A stretch of DNA of 64,000 nucleotides, from contig NZ_JBMSEB010000001.1 in the NCBI RefSeq assembly GCF_049446075.1, positions 2,232,001 through 2,296,000 of the forward strand, written 5' to 3'. The notes under the pieces are model-generated. The model was not told the origin of the DNA and did not search any database. It saw only the letters and a list, made by a program, of their open reading frames with translations. Below are positions 25,156 to 32,894 of the stretch, piece after piece. This DNA is from Humibacter sp049446075 (lineage in GTDB: Bacteria; Actinomycetota; Actinomycetes; Actinomycetales; Microbacteriaceae). The translations under genes and the position numbers were made by a program. Positions within the stretch are counted from its first letter, which is position 1, and each line of letters starts with the position of its first letter.

Positions 25156-25313
25156 GAATGCCCTTTCCGTCAGCGACGGCCTGGGTCATGAGGCGGGAAG
25201 GGGCAGCGACGACACCGATCAGCCATGCCGCCACGCTACGCCTGTGTGACGGTTGCTGCGGACAGGCCAGGCGGCCTGAACAACTCGGGCGCGAGGTCTC
25301 GTTTCTCGCCTGG

Positions 25314-25338
25314 AATATGTGATGCGCCCGAACATATT
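25314..25338. promoter_or_regulatory. Inverted repeat in the promoter of the MFS gene at 25380
   Basis: AATATGT (25314-25320) and ACATATT (25332-25338) are perfect inverted arms with an 11-nt spacer, in otherwise GC-rich DNA. It sits just upstream of a TATCGT -10-like box and 42 bp before the gene, so it looks like an operator. The cognate regulator is unknown. A short CAGGCC-AGGC-GGCCTG hairpin lies at 25263-25278. Confidence 0.5.
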
Positions 25339-25379
25339 TCGGTTATCGTGGACTGTCTGCGAGCGATGAGGAGGTCAGG

Positions 25380-26684
25380 ATGCCGGAACCCGCCTCTGCC
25401 CTTCCCGAAACGCCCGGGCCGCCAGGGGTCGCACGCCGCTTCGCCGCGCTGCGCAACAAGAACTCCCGCCCCTATCTCTTCACCTCGGGCCTGTCGATGA
25501 TGGCCGACAACACCGAGCACGTCATCACCTACTGGGTGCTCTGGCAGACCTTCCATTCGCCGGCGCTCGTCGGCTTCCAGATCATCAGCCACTGGCTGCC
25601 GTTCCTGCTGCTGTCCGTGTGGACCGGCACGCTCGCGGAGAAGTACGACTGCCGCAAGCTCATCCAGATCGCGCAGGGCCTGTTCATGCTGGTGTCAGCG
25701 CTCTGGGGCGTGCTCTTCCTGACGGGCACGTTGCAGGTGTGGGAGGCCTGCGTGCTTCTGGTACTGCACGGTCTGGCCGGCTCCATCTGGTCGCCCGCCG
25801 AACAGCTGATGCTGCACGACTTCGTCGATCGCCGCGAGCTGCCGAGCGCGGTACGGATGAACGCCACGTTCCAGAGCCTGGGCATCCTCTTCGGACCGGT
25901 CGTCGGATCGGCTCTGCTCCTGTGGCTCGGTCCGACCGGCGGCATCTTCGTGAACGTGCTTCTCTACCTGCCGATGACCGTCTTGATGTGGCGCACGCCC
26001 TTCACCGGGCACACTCGCGATGCCGCCGTTCTCGACCCCGCCCGCAGGGTGAGGCTGCGCGATACGGTGCAGGTCTTGCGGAGCATCCGTTCGAACCACC
26101 TCATCATCGCCATGATCGTGATCTCCGGACTCACCGCCCTGACCATCGGGAACGCCCTCCAGGCGTCGATGCCCGTGTTCGCCGCGCGGCTGGGCGCCGG
26201 CGGCGAGGGCGACCTCACCTACGGCATGCTGCTGTTCGCCATGGGCTTCGGCGGCGTGGCCGGCGGATTCCTCCTCGAAGCAACGGGCATCGTGCGGCCG
26301 ACCCTTCGCGCCGCCGTGCTGTCGACGGTCGTCTTCGGCGGAGCAACGCTCGCCTTCGCCCTCACCGGCAGCTATCTGCTCGCGCTGATCTCACTCGCCG
26401 TCGCCGGCTGTGGCGAGATCGCGTCGCTCTCGATAACGGCGAGCATCGTGCAGCTCGAAGCGCCGCCCGGCGAACGCGGGCGAACCCTCGGCGTGTACGG
26501 CATGTTCGCCTCCGGCCTCCGCACGGGTGGCGGCGTCACACTCGGCGTGCTCGGTGCGCTGGTCGGGATCGTTCCGGCGATCGGGACCTTCTCCGCGGTG
26601 CTCGTCGTCGGCGCGCTCGGGGCCTGGTGGTTCGCCCGCTCGAGTGCGCGGGATGCCGCGGCGGACTTCCCCAGACGGAGATAG
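25380..26684 (+). CDS. MFS transporter, DHA3/EntS-like (12 TM)
   Basis: The 434-residue carrier has 12 predicted helices with the loop AEKYDCRKLIQIAQGLFM (motif A equivalent, about 82-99) and LMLHDFVDRRELPSAVRMNATFQSLGILFGPVVGSALLLW (about 144-183), where the N..F...G..GP pattern is typical for the EntS/DHA3 exporters of siderophores or macrolides. Its C-terminal tail is arginine-rich. GAGGAGG lies 6 nt before the ATG. The substrate is unknown; no siderophore genes are nearby. A 7-bp inverted repeat in its promoter suggests local control. Confidence 0.87.
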   Translation: MPEPASALPETPGPPGVARRFAALRNKNSRPYLFTSGLSMMADNTEHVITYWVLWQTFHSPALVGFQIISHWLPFLLLSVWTGTLAEKYDCRKLIQIAQGLFMLVSALWGVLFLTGTLQVWEACVLLVLHGLAGSIWSPAEQLMLHDFVDRRELPSAVRMNATFQSLGILFGPVVGSALLLWLGPTGGIFVNVLLYLPMTVLMWRTPFTGHTRDAAVLDPARRVRLRDTVQVLRSIRSNHLIIAMIVISGLTALTIGNALQASMPVFAARLGAGGEGDLTYGMLLFAMGFGGVAGGFLLEATGIVRPTLRAAVLSTVVFGGATLAFALTGSYLLALISLAVAGCGEIASLSITASIVQLEAPPGERGRTLGVYGMFASGLRTGGGVTLGVLGALVGIVPAIGTFSAVLVVGALGAWWFARSSARDAAADFPRRR

Positions 26685-26799
26685 ACAACTAGGGTCTGCT
26701 TGGGAATGGTGCAGTTGTGCATCAAGATCCCGCTGTTTGGGGTCGGCTCGTCGGGAGAGGGGCACGTACGCCCGGCGAGCGCGGCCTGAGGGAGTAACG

Positions 26800-27747
26800 G
26801 TGATCGATGGGGACCTTCGTGGGCCGCGCGCGGAAGGCCGCGCGGCAAGGGTGAGCGGCACATCAAGGAGAAAGCGCAGGGTTGCTGCGGTCGGCATCGC
26901 GCTGGCGGTCGCTGTCACCCTCTCCGGATGCGTGTCGACCAGCGCGAAGGCGACCGCGCACGTCACGCACAGCCACGCTCCCCACTCGACGACGCCCACG
27001 GCGCGGCCGAAGGCATCCGTCGCGCCGAACCCCGCGCTTTCGCATCCGGCCACTCCCGAGCCGGGCGGCCCGCCTTCGCCGACCCCGACGCTCAGTCCAG
27101 TTCCGGCAGGGACCGTGGTTGCCGAGGGCGACGTGACCTCGCCGAAGGGCAGCATCCATTTCCACTACCGGGTGGTGGCCGACGGCGACAACACGTACAC
27201 CGCGCAGTACTCGGACTTCACGTCGACCGTGCCGGTACCCGTCTCGGTCACACTCATCGACATCCCGCCACAGGTGGGCGACGGCCTGACATATCACGGA
27301 GTCGGCGACCATCTGCTCGGTGGACCGACGACCACAGCGAGCTCGTCGTCTGGGTCGCTCGGCGGGGAGAGCCAGCCGTCGTACCTGGGCACGCTCGTGA
27401 CCTACTCGTCGGTGGCCTCAGCCGACGGCGTGCCCGTGGAGCTCGGCCCCAACAAGGTGCTTGCGGTCAACACGGTGCACTGGTCGGTGCCTGTTCGGCA
27501 GTCGAACGTGCACCCTGCAGACGGCGGGGCCCGCGCGTACGCGAACGGCACGGTCACGGCCACCACCTCGGGCGGCGCGCCCAAGAGCTACCTGGTCGCC
27601 CCCGGCGACATCACATCGGTTGTCGCGCAGCGTTTCGGCATCTCGGTCGAAGACCTCATCTGGCTCAACGCTAACCTTCAGGTGTTCGGCGACCAGCAGT
27701 ACCTCTACGAGGGCACGACGCTGAACCTCGATCCGGACAGCCTGTGA
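26800..27747 (+). CDS. LysM-domain lipoprotein
   Basis: A 315-residue secreted protein. An arginine-rich N-terminus (RRKRRVAAVG) is followed by a hydrophobic stretch and the lipobox TLSGC (Cys46). Then come a Pro/Thr/Ser-rich linker (about 50-105), a beta-rich domain that I do not recognise (about 110-250, HFHYRVVADGDNTYTAQYSDF), and a C-terminal LysM domain SYLVAPGDITSVVAQRFGISVEDLIWLNAN (about 265-294) which binds peptidoglycan. It should be anchored on the outer face of the membrane and hold the cell wall. GGGAG lies 6 nt before GTG 26800; upstream in-frame codons read antisense-like sequence and are rejected. Confidence 0.8.
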   Translation: MIDGDLRGPRAEGRAARVSGTSRRKRRVAAVGIALAVAVTLSGCVSTSAKATAHVTHSHAPHSTTPTARPKASVAPNPALSHPATPEPGGPPSPTPTLSPVPAGTVVAEGDVTSPKGSIHFHYRVVADGDNTYTAQYSDFTSTVPVPVSVTLIDIPPQVGDGLTYHGVGDHLLGGPTTTASSSSGSLGGESQPSYLGTLVTYSSVASADGVPVELGPNKVLAVNTVHWSVPVRQSNVHPADGGARAYANGTVTATTSGGAPKSYLVAPGDITSVVAQRFGISVEDLIWLNANLQVFGDQQYLYEGTTLNLDPDSL

Positions 27748-27754
27748 GCTGACG

Positions 27755-27779
27755 CGGGCTGCACTGGGTCGGCAGCCCG
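27755..27779. terminator. Bidirectional hairpin terminator between LysM lipoprotein and TetR genes
   Basis: CGGGCTGC (27755-27762) and GCAGCCCG (27772-27779) form a perfect 8-bp stem with a 9-nt loop, filling the gap between two convergent genes and ending one base before the tetR stop codon. Confidence 0.75.
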
Positions 27780-28382
27780 TTACTCCAGCGGCGCGAGCCG
27801 AGCGCTGCGCACGGCGACCAGCTTGTCGACCGCCTCGAGCAGGCGCTCAGCGGCGGGGCCATCCTTCGATGACTGATCGTGCATGGCGAGGCCGAAGGCG
27901 GCCATCACGAGGCTCACAGCGGCCGTGGCCTCGTCTTTGGATGAGGACCGCTCCAGCGCGAGTTGGATGAACTGCTCGCGCACCGACCCCATCCACTGCG
28001 TGAACGCCGGAACCAGTTCAGGCCGGCGCACGATGATCTCCTTCATGTGGTGCCGGTCCATCCGCTGATCGGCCGGGTCGCCCACGAGCTGGCACAACGC
28101 GGGAATCAGGCCGCCTGTCGCCTGCCTGAACTCGGTGACGACGTCTTCGGAGATCGCCTGATCGGGCAGGCCGAGGGCCGCGGCCGCCTTCGATTGGTAG
28201 TAATTGAAGAACGTTCGTGGGGAGACCCCGGCAAGCTGACAGATCTGCTCGATCGTCGTGCCGTCGAGACCGTTCTCGTCGACCAGCTCGAGGGCGGCCT
28301 CGTGAATGGCGTGGCGCGTCTGTTGCTTCTTGCGCTCGCGCAACGGCTCGGCCTCGGTCCGCTGCTGCTGGGGGATGCTCAT
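27780..28382 (-). CDS. TetR family regulator of the adjacent DHA2 exporter
   Basis: The 200-residue repressor has an N-terminal HTH, RHAIHEAALELVDENGLDGTTIEQICQLAGVSPRTFFNYYQSK (about 23-65), and an all-helical ligand domain. GGAAG precedes the ATG. It lies 64 bp downstream of the exporter gene on the same strand, so the two can form one transcript, but a strong hairpin (28408-28438) between them would reduce tetR expression. Three identical-pattern palindromes upstream of the exporter are the expected operators. Release of the repressor by the exported drug is the likely switch. Confidence 0.88.
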   Translation of the reverse strand: MSIPQQQRTEAEPLRERKKQQTRHAIHEAALELVDENGLDGTTIEQICQLAGVSPRTFFNYYQSKAAAALGLPDQAISEDVVTEFRQATGGLIPALCQLVGDPADQRMDRHHMKEIIVRRPELVPAFTQWMGSVREQFIQLALERSSSKDEATAAVSLVMAAFGLAMHDQSSKDGPAAERLLEAVDKLVAVRSARLAPLE

Positions 28383-28407
28383 TGTGCTTCCATTCTGCCC
28401 GTGGCTC

Positions 28408-28438
28408 GGCTCGGGCGGCCACCTGGACCGCCCGAGCC
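28408..28438. terminator. Hairpin between the exporter and tetR
   Basis: GGCTCGGGCGG (28408-28418) pairs perfectly with CCGCCCGAGCC (28428-28438), a GC-rich 11-bp stem with a 9-nt loop, directly after the exporter stop codon. No T run follows; it may be a partial terminator or RNA-stability element that sets the exporter:TetR ratio. Confidence 0.75.
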
Positions 28439-28446
28439 GAAGGGGA

Positions 28447-30522
28447 TCAAGCCGTCTGTACCTGAATGGATCCGGTCTCACTCATCCCCGCGGCGTCAGC
28501 CTGCTCCTGCAGGGCGGACGTCTTGCGCAGCGGCGGAACCTTGAAGAACCAGGACAGAATGAACGCGAGCAGGATCACTGCCACGCCGACCCAGTAGACG
28601 AGCACGATCGACTGCGTGAATCCGACCATGAACGGCTTGGACAGACGGGGGTCTGCGCCGTTCACGAACGAGGTGTCGCTCGTCGTGTTGTTCGAGGCGC
28701 TGGATGCCTTCGAGTTCCCCTTGTCGAACTGCTTCTGCAGCGTCGGGGTGAGGGTGTCCACCCAGGCGGTGCGCTGCGTGGCGTTCGACCAGTTCACGGT
28801 CACACGGCCGTCGACGACCGTTGCGTTCGCCTTCTGCGCGACCGCGGTCAGGGCGGCGCTTTCCGCTGCCGGCGTCGCAGCTGCAACCTGCTGCTCGATG
28901 AGCGTCGGGGCGTAGGCGGCGGGCACTCGGCCGGCGGCGACCTGCGCGTCCACGGCCTCAGTGACCTTCGACGTCACGGCCTTGTCTGCGGCGGCCTTCG
29001 CGCCGGTGGATGCCTGATCCAGCTCCTTCTGCACATTCGCCTCGATCGGTTCGACGATCGGGTTCCACAGCTGCTTCATGATCCCCGCGTTGTGCGGAGC
29101 GGTCGCCACTGCCGGGTCAAGTGCCGCATCGAGAGCGGAACTTAGAGTCGCCTTGTCGGCCGACGCATTGATGATGTTGCCGGGCAGCGCCGAGAAGAGA
29201 ACCGAGAGCATGATGGCCGTGCCCAGGGTTCCGCCGATCTGCCGGAAGAACGTCGCCGCGCTGCTCGCCACGCCCATGTCGGTTGCCTTGACCGAGTTCT
29301 GGCTCGCCAGCACCAGCGTCTGCATCAGCTGGCCCAGTCCGAGCCCGATGATGAAGATGCCGACCATCAGGAACCACAGCGGGCTGTCGTACTTCAGGAA
29401 CGTGAGGAACACGAATCCGATGGCGGTGAACAGAGTGCCCGTGATCGGGAAGATCCGGTAGTGACCTGTGCGCGCGGTGATCTGGCCCGAGGAGAGTGCA
29501 GCGATCATCAGGCCGACCACCATCGGAATCAGCGCGAATCCGGATGCCGTCGGGCTGAGGCCGACCACGATCTGCAGGTACAGCGGAATGGTCAGCATCG
29601 CCCCGAACATCCCGAACCCGACGAGCACGCCCAGCACGGTCGCCATGGAGAACGTGCCAGACCTGAACAGCTTCATCGGGATGATGGCGTCATCCTTCAT
29701 GAGGCTCTCGATCACCAGGAAGGCCACGACGCCGACCGCGCCGATCACGTAGCACGCGATGGAGGCGAACGAGGTCCAGCCCCAGGTGCGTCCCTGCTCT
29801 GCCACGAGCAGCAGCGGCACGAGTGCCACGATCACGGATGTCGCACCCCACCAGTCGATGCGCGGCTTGAGCCGCTTGGCCACCTTGGGCAGGTGGAGGA
29901 ACGCGATCACCATGAGCAGTGCGATGATGCCGACCGGCACGTTGATCAGGAAGACCCAACGCCATCCATCGACCCAGAGGATCTGGCTCGCTCCGGCGAA
30001 GAGCCCGCCGACCAGGGGTCCGATGACGGTTGAGATGCCGAACACGGCGAAGAAGTAGCCCTGGTACTTGGCCCGCTCGCGGGGAGCGAGGATGTCACCC
30101 ATGATCGCCAGTGGAAGCGACATCATGGCGCCGGCGCCGAGGCCCTGGAAGGCGCGGAATGCAGCCAGCATCAGCATCGAGGTAGAGAACGACGACAGCA
30201 GAGAGCCGACGATGAACACGACGATGCCGAAGATGAAGAGCGGCCGGCGGCCGAACACGTCGGAGAGCTTGCCGTAGAGAGGCACCGTGATCGTCGAGGT
30301 GATCAGGTAGGCCGTGGTCACCCAGGCCTGCTGGTCGAGACCGTGCAGGTCGTCGCCGATGGTGCGGATGGCCGTGCCGACGATGGTCTGGTCGAGCGAC
30401 GACAGGAACATGCCGGCCATGAGGCCGTAGATGACGAGGAGGATCTGCCGATGCGTCATTATCGGCTTCGATCCGGGCAGGGAAACCGGTGAGGTCTGCG
30501 CCGGAGCGGTCGTGGTGGACAT
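28447..30522 (-). CDS. DHA2 family drug exporter with a large extracytoplasmic insert
   Basis: The 691-residue exporter has 14 helices: MTHRQILLVIYGLMAGMFLSSLDQTIVGTAIRTI opens helix 1 (about 22-55), motif A is GKLSDVFGRRPLFIFG, and motif C is AVFGISTVIGPLVGGLF. Typical family members have 480-550 residues; here about 180 extra residues (about 447-627) lie between helices 13 and 14. They are Ala/Thr/Val-rich and helix-prone, and face outward. GAAGGG is 7 nt before the ATG. The promoter is clear: TTGCAC, 17 bp, TATTGT, flanked and overlapped by operators. The gene shares its intergenic region with arr, so a rifamycin-like substrate is a fair guess. Confidence 0.9.
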   Translation of the reverse strand: MSTTTAPAQTSPVSLPGSKPIMTHRQILLVIYGLMAGMFLSSLDQTIVGTAIRTIGDDLHGLDQQAWVTTAYLITSTITVPLYGKLSDVFGRRPLFIFGIVVFIVGSLLSSFSTSMLMLAAFRAFQGLGAGAMMSLPLAIMGDILAPRERAKYQGYFFAVFGISTVIGPLVGGLFAGASQILWVDGWRWVFLINVPVGIIALLMVIAFLHLPKVAKRLKPRIDWWGATSVIVALVPLLLVAEQGRTWGWTSFASIACYVIGAVGVVAFLVIESLMKDDAIIPMKLFRSGTFSMATVLGVLVGFGMFGAMLTIPLYLQIVVGLSPTASGFALIPMVVGLMIAALSSGQITARTGHYRIFPITGTLFTAIGFVFLTFLKYDSPLWFLMVGIFIIGLGLGQLMQTLVLASQNSVKATDMGVASSAATFFRQIGGTLGTAIMLSVLFSALPGNIINASADKATLSSALDAALDPAVATAPHNAGIMKQLWNPIVEPIEANVQKELDQASTGAKAAADKAVTSKVTEAVDAQVAAGRVPAAYAPTLIEQQVAAATPAAESAALTAVAQKANATVVDGRVTVNWSNATQRTAWVDTLTPTLQKQFDKGNSKASSASNNTTSDTSFVNGADPRLSKPFMVGFTQSIVLVYWVGVAVILLAFILSWFFKVPPLRKTSALQEQADAAGMSETGSIQVQTA

Positions 30523-30611
30523 GCGGGCCCTTCGGGTGACAAGTGGCGATGGAGGTGTGGCACCGGCACGCCACGATCGGCGCCCGAGTGCCGACGCTGG
30601 CTGGCAATTTC

Positions 30612-30688
30612 TTGCAGGCACTGCAACAATAACCCGTCTTTGCATATTGTGCAAGTTTGCCTTTTCTGCAGTTTTGCACAAGTGGCAA
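30612..30688. promoter_or_regulatory. Triple TTGCA-N5-TGCAA operator array and exporter promoter
   Basis: Perfect palindromes TTGCAGGCACTGCAA (30612-30626) and TTGCATATTGTGCAA (30640-30654), plus TTGCACAAGTGGCAA (30674-30688, one mismatch), are spaced 28 and 34 bp. On the minus strand the exporter promoter is -35 TTGCAC (30649-30654) and -10 TATTGT (30626-30631) with a 17-bp spacer, so two sites overlap the -35 and -10 directly. The third lies nearest arr. Binding by the TetR protein encoded at 27780 is inferred. Confidence 0.82.
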
Positions 30689-30756
30689 CGATCTGGGCTG
30701 AGCCAGGAGAGACTCCGAGACGGTTCCCGGCCACTCTTTCTGCATAGGCTGTCGCG

Positions 30757-31167
30757 GTGGGTGAAGCACTGGACGACGGGCCGTTCTATCACGGCACGAA
30801 AGCCGATCTGCGAGTGGGTGACCTGCTGACCGCGGGCTTCCGGTCGAACTATCGCCCGGAAGTGGTGATGAACCACATCTATTTCACCGCGCTCCGCGAT
30901 GGGGCAGGGCTCGCAGCCGAGCTCGCAGCCGGGGATGCCCCTCCTCGCGTGTACATCGTGGAACCGACCGGAACGTTCGAGGACGACCCCAACGTGACCG
31001 ACAAGAAGTTCCCGGGCAACCCGACGCGGTCGTACCGCAGCAGGGATCCGCTCCGGATCGTTGGCGAGGTGACCGACTGGACCCGATTGACATCCGAAGC
31101 ACTCCAGGGGTGGCGGGACCGGTTGGCAGCGCTCCGCACCGAGGAGCGAGGCGAGATCATCAACTGA
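30757..31167 (+). CDS. arr: Rifamycin (rifampin) ADP-ribosyltransferase Arr
   Basis: The 136-residue enzyme matches the Arr family over its full length. FYHGTKADLRVGDLLTAGFRSNY (about 10-32) carries the NAD-binding histidine, HIYFTALRDGAGLAAELA the tyrosine strand, and PRVYIVEPTGTFEDDPNVTDKKFPGNPTRSYRSRDPLRIVGEV (about 63-105) the acidic segment and the diagnostic KKFPGNPT. Arr ADP-ribosylates the ansa-chain hydroxyl of rifamycins and inactivates them. The start is leaderless: TAGGCT ends 6 nt before GTG. It is divergent from the DHA2 exporter and shares the operator array. No RAE was found upstream. Confidence 0.93.
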   Translation: MGEALDDGPFYHGTKADLRVGDLLTAGFRSNYRPEVVMNHIYFTALRDGAGLAAELAAGDAPPRVYIVEPTGTFEDDPNVTDKKFPGNPTRSYRSRDPLRIVGEVTDWTRLTSEALQGWRDRLAALRTEERGEIIN

Positions 31168-31174
31168 CGGCCGG

Positions 31175-31198
31175 GAGCGGATGCGGCCTTATCCGCTC
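31175..31198. terminator. Bidirectional hairpin between arr and the quinone oxidoreductase gene
   Basis: GAGCGGAT (31175-31182) and ATCCGCTC (31191-31198) form a perfect 8-bp stem with an 8-nt loop between two convergent genes; its right arm runs into the stop codon of the oxidoreductase gene. Confidence 0.7.
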
Positions 31199-32162
31199 AC
31201 GTGGTCAGAACGACGCGTCCGAAGACGGTTCCGGCATCCATGCGGCGGTGAGCCTCTGCTGCTTCGGTGAGCGGCAGGACCGCCTCGATCACCGGAGTCA
31301 GTTCGCCTCGGGCGGCTGCTTCGAAGATGCGGGCGCGTTCGGCATTGCGTTCCGCCACAGGCACCGTGTTGAGACTGAATGTCGCGAACGACAACGAGCG
31401 CTGGAACAAGCGCATGAGACTCATGCCGAAGTCGGCTGGCGGATAACCTGCCACGACTCCGACCGAGACCGCCCGGCCGTTCGGGGCAAGCTTCTCGAAG
31501 AACGCCGGCAGGTCATGTCCTCCCGCGATGTCGATGAGAACGTCGAAGGACTGAGGATCGTGGGAGCCGTCCAGCGGGCGACCGGCGCGATCCAGGACCT
31601 CCGTCGCTCCCAGTGATCGCAACCGCTCACCCCGCTCCCGGGTCGAAGTCGTGACGCCGATCGCACCGGCGCCACGGGCCGCAGCGAGCTGCACTGCCAT
31701 GATCCCGAGGCTTCCGGATGCCCCTCGGACGAGCACCGATTGGCCGGCTGTGAAACGGGCATGCTCGAGCGCGAAGTGCGCAACGGTTCCAGCACTGCCG
31801 AGAGCAACGGCATCCGTCGCCGGGAGCGCCTCGGGCAACTCGGCCACGTCCTCGACGGCGGCTGTCGCCTTCTCCGCGTATGCGCCGCCAAGGCCCGTGA
31901 ATGCCCACACCCGCTTTCCGAGCCAGGACGAAGACACGCCCTCGCCGACCCGCGTCACCGTTCCTGCCGCCTCGCTGCCTGGCACCATTCCGATCGCGTA
32001 GCTGCTGCCGAGAGTCCCGCGGCGGATGACGGCGTCGACGCCGCCCACACCGATCGCCTCCACCTCGATCAGCATCGATCCCGGATTGACCTCCGGGTCC
32101 GGCCGCTTGGAAGCCACCAACCCCTCAGCTGGACCGTATTCCTCAATCGACACGACACGCAT
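31197..32162 (-). CDS. NADPH:quinone oxidoreductase-like MDR protein
   Basis: The 321-residue protein is a zinc-free medium-chain reductase of the quinone oxidoreductase group. The substrate-domain block MVPGSEAAGTVTRVGEGVSSSWLGKRVWAF (about 59-88) replaces the zinc ligands, and the NADPH site is SVLVRGASGSLGIMAVQLAAARGAGAIGVT (about 141-170, with the AxGxxG loop). It would reduce quinones or reactive carbonyls in the cytoplasm. GGAGGAG lies 7 nt before the ATG. It is divergent from a TetR gene (32250) with a palindrome between them, so it is probably that regulator's target. Confidence 0.87.
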   Translation of the reverse strand: MRVVSIEEYGPAEGLVASKRPDPEVNPGSMLIEVEAIGVGGVDAVIRRGTLGSSYAIGMVPGSEAAGTVTRVGEGVSSSWLGKRVWAFTGLGGAYAEKATAAVEDVAELPEALPATDAVALGSAGTVAHFALEHARFTAGQSVLVRGASGSLGIMAVQLAAARGAGAIGVTTSTRERGERLRSLGATEVLDRAGRPLDGSHDPQSFDVLIDIAGGHDLPAFFEKLAPNGRAVSVGVVAGYPPADFGMSLMRLFQRSLSFATFSLNTVPVAERNAERARIFEAAARGELTPVIEAVLPLTEAAEAHRRMDAGTVFGRVVLTT

Positions 32163-32215
32163 CAGGCACTCCTCCGATGTCTGGGCGATCCTGGGCCGCC
32201 CAGCGCGACGTTAGT

Positions 32216-32229
32216 GGACGCCCGCGTCC
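32216..32229. promoter_or_regulatory. Candidate TetR operator between quinone oxidoreductase and tetR
   Basis: GGACGC-CC-GCGTCC is a 14-bp interrupted palindrome located 20 bp upstream of the tetR start and 54 bp upstream of the divergent oxidoreductase start; a -10-like TAAAGT follows on the tetR side. Control of both genes is inferred from position only. Confidence 0.5.
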
Positions 32230-32249
32230 GTTTCGGTAAAGTGAGCGAG

Positions 32250-32846
32250 ATGCCGGATTCATTGCCTCGCTTACTGCGATCCGACGCCTTGGACAACCGC
32301 GAACGCGTACTTGCTGCCGCGCGCGAACTGTTCGCAGCCGAGGGCCTCGGTGTGACGATGCGTGATATCGCCAGGAGGGCCGGCGTCGGGCCGGCGACCC
32401 TCTACCGCCGCTTCCCCACCAAGCAGGACCTCGTCGGCGAGGCATTCGCCGAGGAACTGCGCACGTGCCGTGCCATCGTCAAGCGCGGGGCGGCGGATCC
32501 GGATGCGTGGCGCGGCTTCCGAAGTGTGATCCTTGGACTCAGCGAACTGAATGCCCGCAATCAGGCGTTCGTCGAGGCATTCATCATCGAGTTCCCCGGC
32601 GCGTTCGACTTCACTGCGCACCGGACAGAACTGCTGCATCTGCTGGCCGACCTAGCTCGACGCGCACAGGCCGCGGGCGAGCTGCGCCGCGACTTCGTGC
32701 TCGACGACCTCGTGCTCGTGCTTCTTGCCGCGCGCGGACTCTCCTCGGCGCCGAGGGGTTCGCGGCTGGAGGCATCCCGCCGGTTCGCCGCACTTGCGAT
32801 CGACGGGCTGCGGGCCGGAGAGCATGAGCATCAGCTGCCCGCGTGA
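32250..32846 (+). CDS. TetR family transcriptional regulator
   Basis: A 198-residue repressor whose HTH is NRERVLAAARELFAAEGLGVTMRDIARRAGVGPATLYRRFPTKQDLVGEAF (about 16-67), the most canonical in the window. The ligand domain is of the SbtR-like C-terminal type (LSELNARNQAFVEAFIIEFPG and the C-terminal LVLVLLAARGL). GAGCGAG overlaps the site before the ATG; TAAAGT may be the -10. It is divergent from the quinone oxidoreductase gene, probably its target. Confidence 0.87.
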   Translation: MPDSLPRLLRSDALDNRERVLAAARELFAAEGLGVTMRDIARRAGVGPATLYRRFPTKQDLVGEAFAEELRTCRAIVKRGAADPDAWRGFRSVILGLSELNARNQAFVEAFIIEFPGAFDFTAHRTELLHLLADLARRAQAAGELRRDFVLDDLVLVLLAARGLSSAPRGSRLEASRRFAALAIDGLRAGEHEHQLPA

Positions 32847-32894
32847 GCGCGGCTTGTCACGGCGTGAGCCGACCGACGCTGTGTCGCCGGGGCG

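Noticed and set aside
25156..25260. Possible c-di-AMP (ydaO-type) riboswitch before kup
   Set aside because: The leader has a few suggestive phrases but I could not fit the conserved core and stems; a covariance-model search would decide.
26706..26789. 27-codon frame between the MFS and LysM genes
   Set aside because: No ribosome site, no recognisable features and poor coding character.
30690..30756. RAE upstream of arr
   Set aside because: No GGGGCTTGC/GCAAG inverted repeat is present; only the TTGCA-N5-TGCAA sites are seen.
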